Assembly: GCA_025766275.1 (NCBI GenBank)
Contig: JAFKAC010000004.1
Coordinates: 2,294,001 to 2,358,000, forward strand
Direction: 5' to 3'
DNA length: 64,000 nt
DNA from: Lactarius indigo
Lineage: Eukaryota > Basidiomycota > Agaricomycetes > Russulales > Russulaceae
A program made the position numbers and the translations under genes. Below are positions 18,836 through 31,290 of the stretch, in pieces (the stretch's first letter is position 1; the number at the start of each line of letters is the position of its first letter). The notes beneath the pieces are model-generated. The model was given only the letters and a program-made list of their open reading frames with translations, was not told the origin of the DNA and did not search any database.

Positions 18836-21800
18836 CCTTATATCTTTTGTCCAGCCCCAGTGGCGAATGGGTATTGTCAATAATAATTTCTGATGGTGTC
18901 CCTAGCGTGGGTCATGTTAGTCACAGGTTCCCACATATTGTCACTCATAGGGAAGCCCTTCCACTTAACAAGGAAATGGAGTTTGTGCCCTCTCCCTCAT
19001 TCCTGGGTGTCCTCTATTCACTCCACTTCATATTCTTCTTCTCCATTGATAAGGTCAGGTGGGGGTTGCGTGAAGTTTTCCCCATGCATCTCCATTTCCT
19101 TATAAGGAGTGAGAAGGTTGGCATGGAAAACAGGGTGAATCTTCCAAGATGTGGGGAGTTCCAGTTTATAAGAAACATCTGATAGAACTCTTGTTATCTT
19201 GAAGGGTCGATATTGTTTTGGGGCTAGTTTGCTTGTCAGATAGAAGGTGTGGAGATTGGTTCCTTCCAGCCATATGTATGCTCCCTGTTGATAAGGTGTG
19301 AATGTTGTTTTTCCCTGTTGTGCCATCAGTTGTTGTGCATGTTTAATGCTGTCTTGGGCATGCTACTGCCAAACCAACATGTCGTCTAGTCGTTGGTCCA
19401 CCAACAGACAAGTTGATGGTTTAGGGAGCCAGGTGGTTCGAGGTTCCCATCCCATGAGAAGTAAAAATGGGGAGTGCTTTGAGGTGGTGTTTACCCATGA
19501 GTTGTGTGTGAACTGTGCCACTGGAAGGGCTGCTGCCCAATTGTCTTGTTGCATGTTGCACCAGTGTCATAAGTACTGTTCTAGCCACTGGTTTGTTTGC
19601 TCTGATTGTCTGTCAGTTTGGGGGTGGTATGCTGAGGATATATTCTGTTGGATTCCCAGTATGGTGCATAATTGTCTTATGAAAGCTGATGCAAATCTGG
19701 GGTCACAATCAGATATGATCCTTTTGGGTAGTCCATAGTGAGGGTACATGTTCTGAAGGTAAAGTTTTGCCACTCCTTCTGATGTGATTGTTTCATTACA
19801 GGGGATAAATATTGCTGCTTTAGAGCAATCATGATTGGTGATTGTGAGGATCAAGTCATATCTGTTGGATTTGGGGAGTTTGACAATGAAATCCATCAAT
19901 ATCACCTCAAAGGGTTCTACTAATGGATTGGTGGTGATGGGGAATAGGTGTGGTTTCTGTTAGTGGGGGTTGATCTTGTTACTTTGGCATGTTGCACATC
20001 CCTTGACATAAGCCTCTATGTCTTTGCACATGTTTGGCCACCAGAAATTGCATTGTATGAGTTTGAGGGTGTTGGCAATCCTGGGGTGTCCTGCACTTGG
20101 TGTATCATGAAAAAAGGTAATCACCCCCCATTTAAGATTGTTGTTTCCCACAACAATGAGGGTGTTGCCCTTCCACCAGAGGACATTGTGTTTCTTCAAA
20201 CTGTAGGGTTTGATCCAAGGGAGTATTGTGGATTCATCCATGTTTTGGCTAATTTGGCACCATATGTCCATATTGTGCATGGACATATGGGTGATTTCAT
20301 GAATATGTCCTTGGGCAATACAGTGATGTGGTTGTTATCTTGTGTTCTGTTGTTATAGTTGGGTTTTTGTGAAAGGCAGTCTGCTTGCATATTTTTTGTT
20401 CCAGGGATGTGTTTGAGGATAAAGTTGTGTTTGGAGAGTTCTTGGAATTCTTGTGCTACTTGTTGGCTGATTTTTCTAGGTTCCTTCCAATATTGGAGGT
20501 TGGCATGGTCCGTATGGATGGTAATAAGGTGGGGGGATCCAACCAGGTACATGCACCACATCCTCAAGGCTTTGATGATTGCTAGCAGTTCCTGGTTATA
20601 GATGTCATAACTTTACTCTGTCTCTGTCAGAGATTCTGAGTAGAATGCAACCAGGTGCAGCTTTGAATCATCTCCCTTTTGGTTAAGTACTGCCCATAGG
20701 GTGTAGCCAGAGGCATCTACCTCAATCTCAAATGGTTTGTTAAGTTGGAAAAATAGGAGCACTGGTTCACTGCTGATTTGGTCTTTGATAGTGTCAAAGG
20801 CTTTCTGTCGTGCTTCAGTTCATTCCCAGGGAGTGTCCTTTTTTGTCAGATCATGTAATGGTCTTGCAATCGTTGAGAACCCTCGTATGAAGCACCAGTA
20901 GAAATTGCAGAATCCAAAAAACATGCATACTTCTTTAAGGGTTTTCAGTGCTTTCCATTCCCTGATTCCTTGCACCTTAATGGGGTCCATTCAAAGTTTT
21001 CCATGCCCAATGATTAAGCCTAGGTATTCAACTTTGTGCACTTTGAATATGCATTTCTCAGGTTTGATGTAGAGGTCGTGCTCATTGCAGAGATCCAGCA
21101 CCTGATGTAGTATGTTCCTGTGATGGTGGAGATTGTCTTTGGTTGCAATTAGGATGTCATCCATGTATACAATAACCTCCCCAGTCAGTACCAACTCTTG
21201 GAAGATAGTGTCCATCATGGTTTGGAATGTGCTGGGAGAGTTTGTTAACCTGAAGAACATAACTCTTGGCTCAAATAATCCTTGATTCCTTTGAACACCA
21301 CCTTTCATTTGTCTCCCTCCTTGATATGAACATTATTATATCCACATCGTATGTCCAGTTTTGAGTAAAGCCAGGCATTGCAAATTTTGTCAATTAATTT
21401 GGGGATGAGAGGGAGTGGGTAGTGATTTTTCACCATAATGTTGTTAAGGCAGTGATAATCCTGTTCTGGGCATAGTTTCCCATCCTTTTTCTTAATAAAG
21501 AAGAAGGGGGAGGCATAAGGGGACTTTGAAGGTTGGATGTATTTCTTCTTTAGGTGTTCATTGACAAATTTGGTGAGGATCCCTGTCTCTGGAACTGTAA
21601 GTGGGTACACCTTGCAGTCCATTGTCTTTGGGGCATCTGGGATTAGATTGATTGCGTGGTCCCATATTCTTGAAGGGGGAAAACATTGTGATGCTTCCTT
21701 GCTAAACACCTTTTGGTGTTTCCAGTATTCTTGAGGTACCATCTGTTTGAACATTTTTGACATTTTCTTGGCTGCCTCTTTCTGGGCTAACTCAGAGGCT

Positions 21801-21913
21801 GTAGTTATTTTTCGCAGTCAAATATACAGCTCTGCTTCTTGTTCCAGCCATTCCCAGGCTCTTTCGTCAAGTTGATATGTCTCCAATGCCCAGATTGTAG
21901 CTTCCATAGGCAT
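18836..21913 (-). pseudogene. Gypsy-F pol remnant
   Basis: Minus strand, from right to left: protease-RT linker near 21850; RT 20991-21763 with VYMDDILIAT; RNase H about 20600-20990; integrase zinc region near 20000-20130 (GHPRIAN, CATCQ); integrase core 19567-19905 (MDFIVKL, SDCDPRFAS); GPF-like motif near 19220; chromodomain near 18860-19080. Motif wording follows Gypsy-2 closely. It has several frameshifts (one near 21306) and stops. The protease is missing, lost at the LTR-A junction. Confidence 0.87.
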
Positions 21914-22070
21914 GGGTCAAGCTTCTTATCATACTTTGCTGTGGTTGTGCACTGTTGAGCCCTGGTTTAGCTTGCATTGGGTTGACACATGGTCCCCATT
22001 CACCTATCATTTGCTAAGTCGTCTACACCATCATGAGTCCAAGTTGGACTAACACCTGTGGAGCTTAACA
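21914..22070 (+). repeat. LTR-A 3' half fragment
   Basis: About 157 bp ending GGAGCTTAACA, opposite in orientation to Gypsy-F. It separates gag from pol. The left junction falls at gggtcaagc, a short match between pol and LTR-A, suggesting deletion by microhomology. Confidence 0.75.
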
Positions 22071-23400
22071 CCCCCAGTAAACAGGTCTATGGTTTGGGGG
22101 TCATTTAGTTGGTATCCTGCTTTTTTGGTTGCTTCTTCAAATTCATTGATGTATTTGTTGATATCTCCATCAACCATTTTAAGGCCTTTTTGCAACAACG
22201 CTTGAGCCTGTTCTTGTTCAAGGGTATTTATGAACCATTGGTTAAACCCTTCTGCTACTGTGTCCCATAAGGTGCGCATGTGTCGATTGATTCCTCATTG
22301 ATTCTGCCTATTGAGCCACTTGAGGTATGAGAGCACCCATTCACTGATGGAAGTGCCTTTGATGTATGATAGGAATAGGAGGCAATGTCTGTAGTTGTTG
22401 TGCATGATGGTGGTATCGAGGTTCATTCCCCAGTATACATGCCACTGGGTCAGGAATGCATCTACTTAGTTCTGTCTCTGTCAAAAATAGTGGGAGGCTT
22501 GCTGGTTAATTTTTCATGTCCACTTGTGACATGTCCCCCTCCTCCTCCTCCTGGTGGCCCTCTGGGAAATCCCCCTCCTCTTGGTAGATCTGGGGGAGAG
22601 CCTCCACTTCCACCCCTTCTATATGGGAAGTCATCTCCAGGGGGTCCTCCTTGCCCAGGTGGCAGTTCTAGGGTCTGTGGTCATCCTCCTCCAGATGGAG
22701 GGTCAGGTTGATTGGGTCCTATGGCCTGGAAAATGGCTGCATCATTGGCAGTCATTCTCACCCCTGTTTCTGGGTTAATGGGCATCAGTATCTCTTGCAC
22801 CTGTTGGTGTACTGCTTCTGCAGCTTCCCATGCTGCTGTTTCTCATATGTTATAAACTTCTTCTTCTGTCATTGTTGCCATTCACCCTTGCATTGCTGGC
22901 AATCTTACTTGGATCACTTCCAGCTGATCATGAAGGGTTAGGGACTCAGCTTGTTGAACTGTGTACTGTTTGATTGGCCCAATAGATGTGGGTTGCACTT
23001 CTTCACTGACTTCATCTTCTGCCTCAGTTTCTTCACTTACTCCTTCCCCAGTTGAGTATTTGTGTAGCTGTCTGTCAATTGGACCCCAATCTGCTCTAGA
23101 GTTTTGTTCTCTTGCATCAATGTTGCACTGATAGTTTCTCCCTGCTGGTTGTATTACGTCCCAGCAGTGATCTATGGGATTCCATGTAACTTCTGTCCAA
23201 CACAAGTGGTTGAAATTGAACTCAACAGGGTGGAACTGTGTAGGTCCATTGAATTCCACGAAATAGCCAGTTTCTTCTTCTCACTCTCTCCAGCAGGCTG
23301 CTCCTAGGAAGCAGGTGGGGACATTGTGATCACCCCTTCTATCCAAGTGATACAGATGGAAATTTGTCCACTGATCCCTTGTGGTAATTGTCACTACAAT
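22071..23400 (-). pseudogene. Gypsy-F gag remnant
   Basis: Minus strand. The N-terminal domain at 22882-23400 (EFNGPTQFHPVEFNF, NPIDHCWD) is nearly the Gypsy-1 Gag sequence. A Pro/Gly-rich region is at 22520-22740, and the capsid-like piece at 22075-22279 (LWDTVAEGFNQ, NDPQTIDLFT) also matches Gypsy-1, not Gypsy-2. It stops where LTR-A enters. The knuckle is lost. Confidence 0.83.
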
Positions 23401-23405
23401 GAGGT

Positions 23406-23416
23406 ATCTTGGTCTT
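23406..23416 (-). other. Gypsy-F self-priming PBS
   Basis: AAGACCAAGAT on the minus strand, 2 nt from the LTR end at 23419, identical to the Gypsy-1 PBS. Confidence 0.75.
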
Positions 23417-23418
23417 AA

Positions 23419-23638
23419 TGTAACGTTGTCATGACATCAGCTTGACTTGAGCAGTTACAAGGCAACAATGAACTTAGCAGGTCACATGTATAGTGTATGG
23501 CTCAAAGGCATGTGATGGATATTTGAAGATACCACTGCACAAAGGCAAGCACTCTGTCTGTACCAAATGCAAGAAAAGTAGGTCATACAAGGTTTATGAA
23601 GAAGTAGAAGGAGTCTCAACAGGAACAAGTGACAATTG
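23419..23638 (-). repeat. Gypsy-F 5' LTR, U5-R part only
   Basis: It starts (plus strand) TGTAACGTTGTC, like the end of the Gypsy-1 LTR, and continues to about the R region before LTR-B cuts it. U3 is missing. Confidence 0.7.
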
Positions 23639-24210
23639 TGATGAACAGCACACATGGAGATCTTACTCACAGAGACAAAGTAGACTGTGGTGAGATAAGA
23701 AGGGTGGCTGGAAGGCAGCAACAGGGTGAAGTCAAGCAGAGTGAAGCAGAGGTTGTCTGGCACACAAGCAATGAGAACTGATGTGGACCAGGAGCATACA
23801 TGGTACTCTACTTATACTCCTACAGGTAGTGACAATAGTACAACACTAGTAACACTAGTCACAGAATACAAGAAGGTATTGTTCTACAAATGGACAAAGG
23901 AGTGCACACTTTGAGAACAAGGGTATAAAGAACAAGAAGAGTCCAGAGCTAGATGATATCATAGTGACATCATAATAAAGATAAAGCTAAGTATGGAACA
24001 AAGGAAAGTACAAAGGTGTTATATAATGCAGAGTCCAGATGTATGATGTCATAGAAGTACAGTGATGTCATATGTGACACAATGATAAGTCCAGATTGTA
24101 CAGATCAAATAGTATCTAATCTACAAGTCCTGTATATCTAATCTAAAGCAGTCCATGCTGCAAGTCCAGTCCATACAAGCTGCTAAGTGCGCAAGGGTCA
24201 CTTATCAACA
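23639..24210 (-). repeat. LTR-B copy 5 (no matching TSD)
   Basis: 572 bp, minus orientation, one CATCAGTTC unit. The left flank (AATTG) is gypsy LTR and the right flank (CTACT) is Copia integrase, so two unrelated sequences meet at this LTR. Confidence 0.83.
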
Positions 24211-24389
24211 CTACTGTGTGCTCCTATAGGAATTCAGGCAATTCTTGTCCATGAAGCATTGCACATGCAAGTTCCACTAGTGTGCTGTTCATGCATTTGG
24301 CTATGCTGTTCTGGGTTGGTGAGTAGGGCACAGTCATTTGATTTTCTATGCTGCACTCATGACACCATGTATTCAGTGGTTCATTTATG
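24211..24389 (-). pseudogene. Copia-2 integrase, C-terminal piece
   Basis: On the minus strand this reads as Copia integrase core around the catalytic Glu region (WCHEC, MTVPYSPTQN, then NSTLVELACAML). It joins the piece at 31291-31392 once Copia-1 is removed. The AER motif has changed to AKC. The left end is cut by LTR-B. Confidence 0.75.
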
Positions 24390-24790
24390 TGTTGCGCAGC
24401 AAAAGCCTTACAGGCTAAAGTGCAGCACGCAGGAGGGACGTTCTCACCTTTGCAGTAGGTTGAGAGACTGTTTCAGAGGGGAGAGTGTGCACAAGTGAAG
24501 AGGGGTGAAGTTCTGTATTCTCCTCCCTCCCCATAGGAGGATATTTATACTCTATGGCCCCACCATGTCCATTTGTGCAAAAGTGATGAGTAAAGGCATC
24601 CACAATATCGTGTTTTTACACATGCCTGATGTGTTTCACACTTCTGAGACAGTCATGAGACTTCTCCTCATCACTGGACATGATACGCCCACTACCGTAC
24701 GTATCCTGATTTGCCTAATATGGTAAACATAGTACCATAATGTCGTAACTGCTATAGATAAGGTCCTTACGTACTTATCACGTTTCAACA
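24390..24790 (-). repeat. Copia-1 3' LTR
   Basis: 401 bp, TGTTGAAACG to GCGCAACA on the minus strand. It carries about 52 bp near 24580-24635 that the other LTR lacks. Confidence 0.93.
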
Positions 24791-25301
24791 CTCCCCCTTG
24801 CTTAGTGCAGCTAGTAAAGCACTTCTAAGCAATAGCCTTACTCTATAGACATAAGGATCGGTAATAAACATTGACCGGAAAGGCCTCAACCCTCAAATGT
24901 CATAGGGATGTATAGGGGATTTGGTTGCAGGGTCATCGCAACATCCTTTTTGTGAGGGGTTTTGTAAATCGTAGTAAAGATGCTACACCCCAACAATGGT
25001 CGTTGATCCTCGGTTTCTTATGAGCAATTTGACCTCTCATACTACGCCTTGATAGAACAGGATGTGTGAACTTCCTTCTGGTAGAGATACCAGGGTTGTT
25101 TGACACAAAACCATGAGAGGCTTAGAGTCAGATGACTCAATAAACTTCTATGGTTTGTGACAAAAGAGCTTTCTCGAAACAGTCTTTTCAGAGAGATTCT
25201 GAAGAGAACAAGTTGTTCGTGACTCACTTCTAAAGAAGAAGCGATGTACACAGAAAAGCTACAAAAAACCCTTCTTATCTACTACCCTTCAAGCATAGTG
25301 G
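24791..25301 (-). other. Copia-1 3' untranslated region
   Basis: About 510 bp between the pol stop and the 3' LTR. It holds the purine tract next to the LTR (24791-24805). I see no gene in it. Confidence 0.6.
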
Positions 25302-28300
25302 TCAAGTTGCTCGAGCTTGTGTAGGCGAGATAAACTCAAGCCCAAGCTGTTCCCTGAATTTTAGGAACTTAATGTGACCCAGGTTCTTAGTAAAAAGATC
25401 TGCGGGGTTCTTGGCTCCTTCTATAAAGAATAACTCTATCTTCTTATCACTGATTACTTCACATATGTAGTGGTGACGTAAATCAATGTGTTTAATCCGT
25501 TTCTCTTGAACAGGATTAGAAGATAGAAATATGGAGCCTTGATTATCTCCGCATAATGGAATTGGTTCTAGATCTATTCCAAGCTCATGAAAGAGTGATC
25601 ATATCCAAACCAATTGTCTGCTTGTATCACACAGTGACATATATTCTGCTTCAGTGGATGAGAGCGCAATTGACTTTTGTGCTCTCGAATTCCAGCAAAA
25701 TATTCCATTTGCCATTTTTACTAAGTAGCCTGTAGTGGACTTCCTGGTAACTGGGTCTGAAGCCCAGTCAGAATCTGTGTATGCTATTATACCAGCATCA
25801 CTCTTGCCGTCATAGACTAAGGCATAGTTTGAAGTACCAAGTAAATAGCGGCATATATAGAGAGCACGCTTTAAGTGGTCTTCTGATGGGTTGGCAGCAA
25901 ACTGTGCCATTTTGGTAACAGCATAGGCAATATCTGGTTGTGTACCAATCATAATGTATAGGAGTGATCCTATCACTTGTTGGTATGAAGCGCGGAGATC
26001 TGAAGATGCAGTTCCCTTATCAGGGGTAGGATGATACCCTTCTGGTAGTGGAGTGGTACTGATTTGGCATTAATCAGTTTGAAGCGCTGCAAGACTTTCT
26101 GAAGGTAATCCTGCTGATTGATCAGGATTCTACCTTTAGAACGTAGTATGCACATTCGAAGAAACTCTTTGGTATCACCAAGGTCTCTGCATTCCCAGAT
26201 TCTCATGAAGCGCTGCTTCAGGGAATCAATATGTTTTTTGTGTTTCCCAAGGAAGAGGACATCATCGACGTAGACAATTACTACAATTGTTTTATCCTCA
26301 TTTACAAACAGACCTGAGTCTGATTGTAGACGCATACAACTTAGAGTGCCCATGGATTTATCCAGCGCTCTCCACCAAGCAAGAGCAGCTTGTTTAAGTC
26401 CGTAGATGGCTTTTCTAAGGCACATCACTTTGTTTTGTTGGCCAGGGATTTTAAACCCTTCAGGTTGTTCCATGTAGAGTTCCTTATCGAGGTCTTCATA
26501 TAGGAAGGCTGTTTTGATGTCCAGTCCAGAGATGTGCCAATCCTTCAGCACTGTAAGCGCGAGCATCATCCGGATGGTCTCAAAGCGTACCACAGGTGAG
26601 AATATTTCGTCATAATCTATGCCTTCAACCTGAGAAAAGCCTTTGGTGACTAGCCTGGCTTTCTTTTGACCATCTGACTTTAAGTCAAATACCCATTGAT
26701 TCTTGATAACCTTTCTGCCTTTAGGTGGGTTAACAAGTTCGTAGACTTTGCAATTGCGAAGGGAAGCAAGTTCCTCTTTGCACGCATTATGCCACTCCTC
26801 CTGAGAGTCACTTGGCATTTTAAGAATGTCCCAATAGGTCCATTCACGAATATTAGAGGTATCAGGTGCATCTAGATCTATTGGTGAAACTGCTTTGGCA
26901 AGCAGAAGATCTAGAAATTTGACTCCCCCTTCCTGAGCAAGGCGGGCGAGCAATTGTTACTCTACTTCATCATCCGAAAGGTGCGGATTATCACCAGGTG
27001 CACTAGAAGGACCAGACTCAGGTTGCTCAGGAAAATCTCCTGGTACCATCTGATCTTGACGTGAACACAACCAAGAGCTACTCGGCTGGTCACCAGTCAA
27101 TTGTCGCCATGTGCGAGTCCACTCAATGTCACGAATTATCGTAGTAGGAGGCCTATCTCCATAGACATTATCTGGATGAGAAGTAGGTTTCCTTGTATGC
27201 ACCATTCTCCTAGGTTGACTAGGACCTGGTACAGGTTGTGGCGGTAAAGGCGGAGGTAGCAGTGATCCAGTTCCTCCAGTAGATGTACTGGGAGGTCCAG
27301 GCCCAACAGGCTGGGGAGCGCTTCTCCATTTTGGAGGCTCAGGTGGAGGGTCGTCATCAACACCAGGAGTGGTATCGTCTACAGACAGCTCATCATCTGA
27401 AGCTGTATCATCTAACTGAGTTACACCTTTAGGTTTACTCCTGATGCTGTCAGAAGGACACTTAGGAAATAATGCTTCATCAAAGAGTGCTTTGTCCGAA
27501 TAGAACAAAGTATTGGGTGTGCACATGAAGACATCAGCCTTCATTCCAGATCCTCTACCAAGGTAGATCATGAGTTCGCTTTTAGGGGAAAGTTTATTCA
27601 CCCAGCGAGCCTCAGGGATATGGACATATGCACCTGAACCAAACACTCAAAGATGAGAAATATCAGGTACTTCATTGTACAATAGTTTATAAGAAGTCTG
27701 CCATTGCGGGCGACTAATTGGAGTTCTATTGTAACAATGTGTAGCATGTAAGACTGCAAATTCCCACCAACTCTGAGGTAAACAAGCATCAAGGCGCATA
27801 GCCTGAGCTTTGTCCATCATAGTGCGCATAAAGTGCTCAGCGCACCCATTTTGTTGTGGTGTATGTGGTGCAGACTGTAGCACTGTAATGCCGGCATCCT
27901 TTAATTGCTTTAGGAAAGCATCCGACTTATATTCACCGCCGGCATCAGACATCCATTCTTTTATGGTAGCGTTAAATTGATTTTTTATTAACGCAAGCCA
28001 CTGCTTTAAAGCAGGAATAGCAGAGGCTTTGTCCCATAAAAGAGTGATCCAAGCAAAGGAAGTATAATCATCAAAGAAGACAATAAAATACTTGTACTTG
28101 TGATATGACGGTATAGGGAAGCTTTTTAAATCAGAATGAATTCGATTAAAAGAAGCTTTAGCCCTAGTTTCAGAAGGCAGATGAGATGCTGCAGGCATTT
28201 TACCTTGCACACATCCTGGACATAGTTTATCAGAGGTAGGAATTACAATCCCGTCAGGGAAACCCTTAGTGTTTTCCTTAGATCGTCTTAGAACCTCTTT

Positions 28301-30562
28301 AGATGGGTGTCCAAGGTGACGATGCATAAGGTCATAATCTACATTTTGCAACGCAGATATGTTTGCATATTGTGACTCAATTAGAGTAGAAATAGAGGCA
28401 TCTAGCCAATATAATGATTGTCCATGAACTAGGGGTTTACATTGGACAATTGTTTTGTTTTTTCTTAGCAAGGTTATATGCTGCGAATTCCCCAAAACGC
28501 GCAATCCTTGCTGTAGAAAGACTCCCATTGATAAAAGCTGCGTGCTCATAGAGGGTATGTGAAAGACTGGATAAACTCGTGTAGTTACAAGCTTATCTGC
28601 AAGATAATGCTCAAGCAAGACAGTTCCTATTCCTTCAACATATATCATGTGAGCCGCAGTTTTAACAGGTATTCTTTCAGACTTGGGTAGTGACTTATAC
28701 TTGATAAAATCACTAATTTGGTTGGTAAAATGTGCTGAGGCTCCTGAGTCAAGGAGCCACATATTTTTTGTATGTTTCAGATATTCTGCGCATTGGCTGA
28801 AATACTCATTATGCTCACACTCAAGAAAATCGAGAAGAGCGCTGCTAATATTGTACATTTCAGACAACTTTGTTACATGCGACACTACTACGTTATTATT
28901 ATATCTGCCACCCTTTAGACTTCTTGGGGGCAGGACTAATTCTAGAACGTTGTCAGCACGTAATAAGCAAAATGAAGGAGTCACGTACTCTTCTTCATCG
29001 GAACCCCAATCCAGGACCTCATCTGGACCGGTTAGAAAGTGTTTGGGGGTTTCTGCCCGCAAGCCCGGCAGAGATACTAAAGTACCAAAGTCGGGGTGCA
29101 TCGGAAGCCCCTGAGAGTGTAGGAATTGCTGGTTTCTAGTCCATGCGGCAAGAATTAGTTCGTGAGAAGGAACTCTTGGAATAGAACCGGAACCAGTAAA
29201 ACCCGGTTGTTCCCACATTTTTGTTATCTCGTCTGCCTCAACTGTCTCTGGATCGACGTAATCAGGTGTCTGAGCTTGGTTATCTGTTACCGAGTTAAGA
29301 TCCGATACTGTCAGATCACTTAAGTCTATTTGCAGGGCATTAGATGACTCACTGCAATAGGCGGCAATCTCAGAGTCGTCTAGACTCTCAATATCAACTA
29401 TTGATTGTGCACCCGCTGGAGGCGGTCGCAACATATCAACGTCGAAATTGGAGTCATATTCTTCGTCAATAAACTTCTCAATCCGAGGGCACATTTGTGC
29501 ATCCACATCGGCGAAGCACTGCTCAAGCGTCTTCGTGGTCTGAACTGTAGCAGGTACATTCAGCCGCTCTGCAAGTGTCATAGCAGTATTAACAGAAGGA
29601 AAGAAGCCAGGAGACCTCTGAGGCATAGAGGATTCGACTTCTGTACGAGTAGAGACCCCAGATGACCCAATATGGATCACCTTGTGAGAAGTAGGTGGAG
29701 ATAGTGCGGCAACGGAAGCTATGTGGGAATACTGGGGAGTGCCGCCATGCGCTTTGCCTTTGCCTTTTCCTCTGCCACGGCTGGAACCACATCCTCCGCA
29801 CTGCCGGTTAGGCTGCTGCTGGGAAGACAGGCCAGGGGCATTAGAAGTAGATGGCTGCTGCTGCTGCTGATTACCCTGCTTAGAAAAGTGAGGGTTATCG
29901 CGCTTGCGCTTAACGGCAGAAATCTTCTGCGCGTTATGAGCACCCTTGTGCTGTCCGCGATTAGTTTCGGTCTCAAACTGCCCAATGACTACAGCAGCAA
30001 CTGAGTCAAGTTTGAGATCTGTAGTGGTAGTGGCACTACAGATAATGGGAATTAGATTCTCCCATTTCTGAGGAAGAGCGGACATGGCGATTAACGCCTG
30101 AAGGGGGGGCTTTATCACAAGTGTTGTAGCGTTAGCACCACTGCCGACAGTTATTGCACCAAGACAAGAAAAGGCAGCTGCCATCTTCTTGAATGTTGCG
30201 ACAGGGTTCTGGTTAGGATTGAAGCGAATAGAAATTGCTTCTTTAAAGTCCTTGTAGATGCGAGGTAAAGAGACCACTCCATAGTGATCTTTAACTGCAT
30301 TCCAGAGAACCTGGGTGGAGGTACCTGTGACAGCTTGTTGGATTGCAGGAGAGAGACGAAGGGTAAGATTACCCCTAGCCATCTCATCACTACGACGCCA
30401 AGCAGCTTAAATGTCGGCGGTGGCAGTTGTGTCGAGAGGGATAGAACCATCGACATAACCCCAGAGTCCTTAGGACATGAAGAAGGCTTGCATGGCATTC
30501 GACCAGATGGCCCAGTTAGAGCCATCAAACATGGGGACAAGAGCAGTAAGTTGCGAGGACAT
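25302..30562 (-). pseudogene. Copia-1 Gag-Pol
   Basis: Starts at ATG 30562 (MSSQLTALVPMFDGSNW) and ends at TGA 25302-25304. Domains on the minus strand: UBN2-type Gag with a Gln-rich and Gly/Lys-rich tail but no obvious CCHC; protease with WLLDSGASAHF; GAG-pre-integrase (HRHLGHPS, CPGCVQGK); integrase core (HSDLKSF, DAGGEY, and AEH where AER is usual); RT 25973-26953 (VYVDDVLF, KAIYGLKQ); RNase H 25305-25976 (DSDWASD, STEAEY). Breaks are two TAA codons in the first 60 codons, TGA at 27647-27649, TAA near 26957 and a frameshift near 26050. The TGA fits CGA decay. Confidence 0.92.
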
Positions 30563-30927
30563 AGTTGGTGATGAATCTGTTGGCTTTGAGAACGTCAGTA
30601 TCAGAGTTTCATCGTAATACTGAGTGAAATAATAAAGCCAGCATTAATCTGTTCAACTACAGAGCGAACTCTGCAGACTTTTGGTCTTTGGAGACTACCA
30701 TAGTCTATGCCAAAAGAACTGCTCGACCATGTCAATGTTAGACAGTGGGCCAAGTCTGTGTACTCCTCTAGAGTACAATACTGGGTCTGTTATGTACCAG
30801 GGCGCCTTCCAGGGTCTGTTTGCTGTGTCTCATAACAAATCTTGTTCTTCCATAGGAGATACAGATAGTATGAGTGCGCCACCACTGGATGCTACTTCGT
30901 CAAGAAGTGCAACGGCAAGCCCTGTAA
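30563..30927 (-). other. Copia-1 5' leader
   Basis: 365 bp between the PBS and the Gag ATG. I see no convincing coding sequence. Confidence 0.5.
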
Positions 30928-30941
30928 CAGGGCCCATAACC
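30928..30941 (-). other. Copia-1 half-tRNA initiator-Met PBS
   Basis: GGTTATGGGCCCTG on the minus strand directly follows the 5' LTR end GCGCAACA. It is identical to the PBS beside LTR-B (8523) and Copia-2 (33993). Confidence 0.72.
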
Positions 30942-31290
30942 TGTTGCGCAGCAAAAGCCTTACAGGCTAAAGCGCAGCATGCAGGAGGGACGTTCTCACC
31001 TTTGCAGTAGGTTGAGAGACTGTTTCAGAGGGGAGAGTGTGCACAAGTGAAGAGGGGTGAAGTTCTGTATTCTCCTCCCTCCCCATAGGAGGATATTTAT
31101 ACTCTATGGCCCCACCATGTCCATTTGTGCAAATTTCGCACTTCTGAGACAGTCATGAGACTTCTCCTCATCACTGGACATGATACGCCCACTACCGTAC
31201 ATATCCTGACTTGCCTAATATGGTAAACATAGTACCGTAATGTTGTAACTGCTATAGATAAGGTCCTTACGTACTTATCACGTTTCAACA
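30942..31290 (-). repeat. Copia-1 5' LTR
   Basis: 349 bp. It matches the 3' LTR with scattered substitutions and lacks about 52 bp present there. Confidence 0.93.

Larger units (their letters stand above)
18553..23638 (-). mobile_element. Gypsy-F, broken mosaic gypsy element
   Basis: Minus-strand element: partial LTR and PBS at right, gag, gap with an LTR-A fragment, pol, and start of ORF3 at left. LTR, PBS and gag resemble Gypsy-1; pol and ORF3 resemble Gypsy-2. Both ends are cut by LTR-B copies. Confidence 0.8.
24390..31290 (-). mobile_element. Copia-1, full-length Ty1/copia element
   Basis: Minus-strand element with LTRs at 24390-24790 and 30942-31290 and perfect TSD TTATG (24385-24389 and 31291-31295). 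It inserted into the Copia-2 integrase gene. It has one Gag-Pol gene, a half-tRNA PBS and a purine tract (AAGGGGGAG on the minus strand) beside the 3' LTR. Stops and one frameshift make it non-coding as it stands. Confidence 0.94.

Noticed and set aside
22385..22711. Plus-strand Pro/Gly-rich ORF
   Set aside because: It is the mirror of the Pro/Gly-rich part of the decayed Gypsy-F gag.
30928..30941. Initiator tRNA-Met gene fragments
   Set aside because: Only the anticodon-arm half is present, always directly beside an LTR and on its PBS side. No full cloverleaf can be formed.
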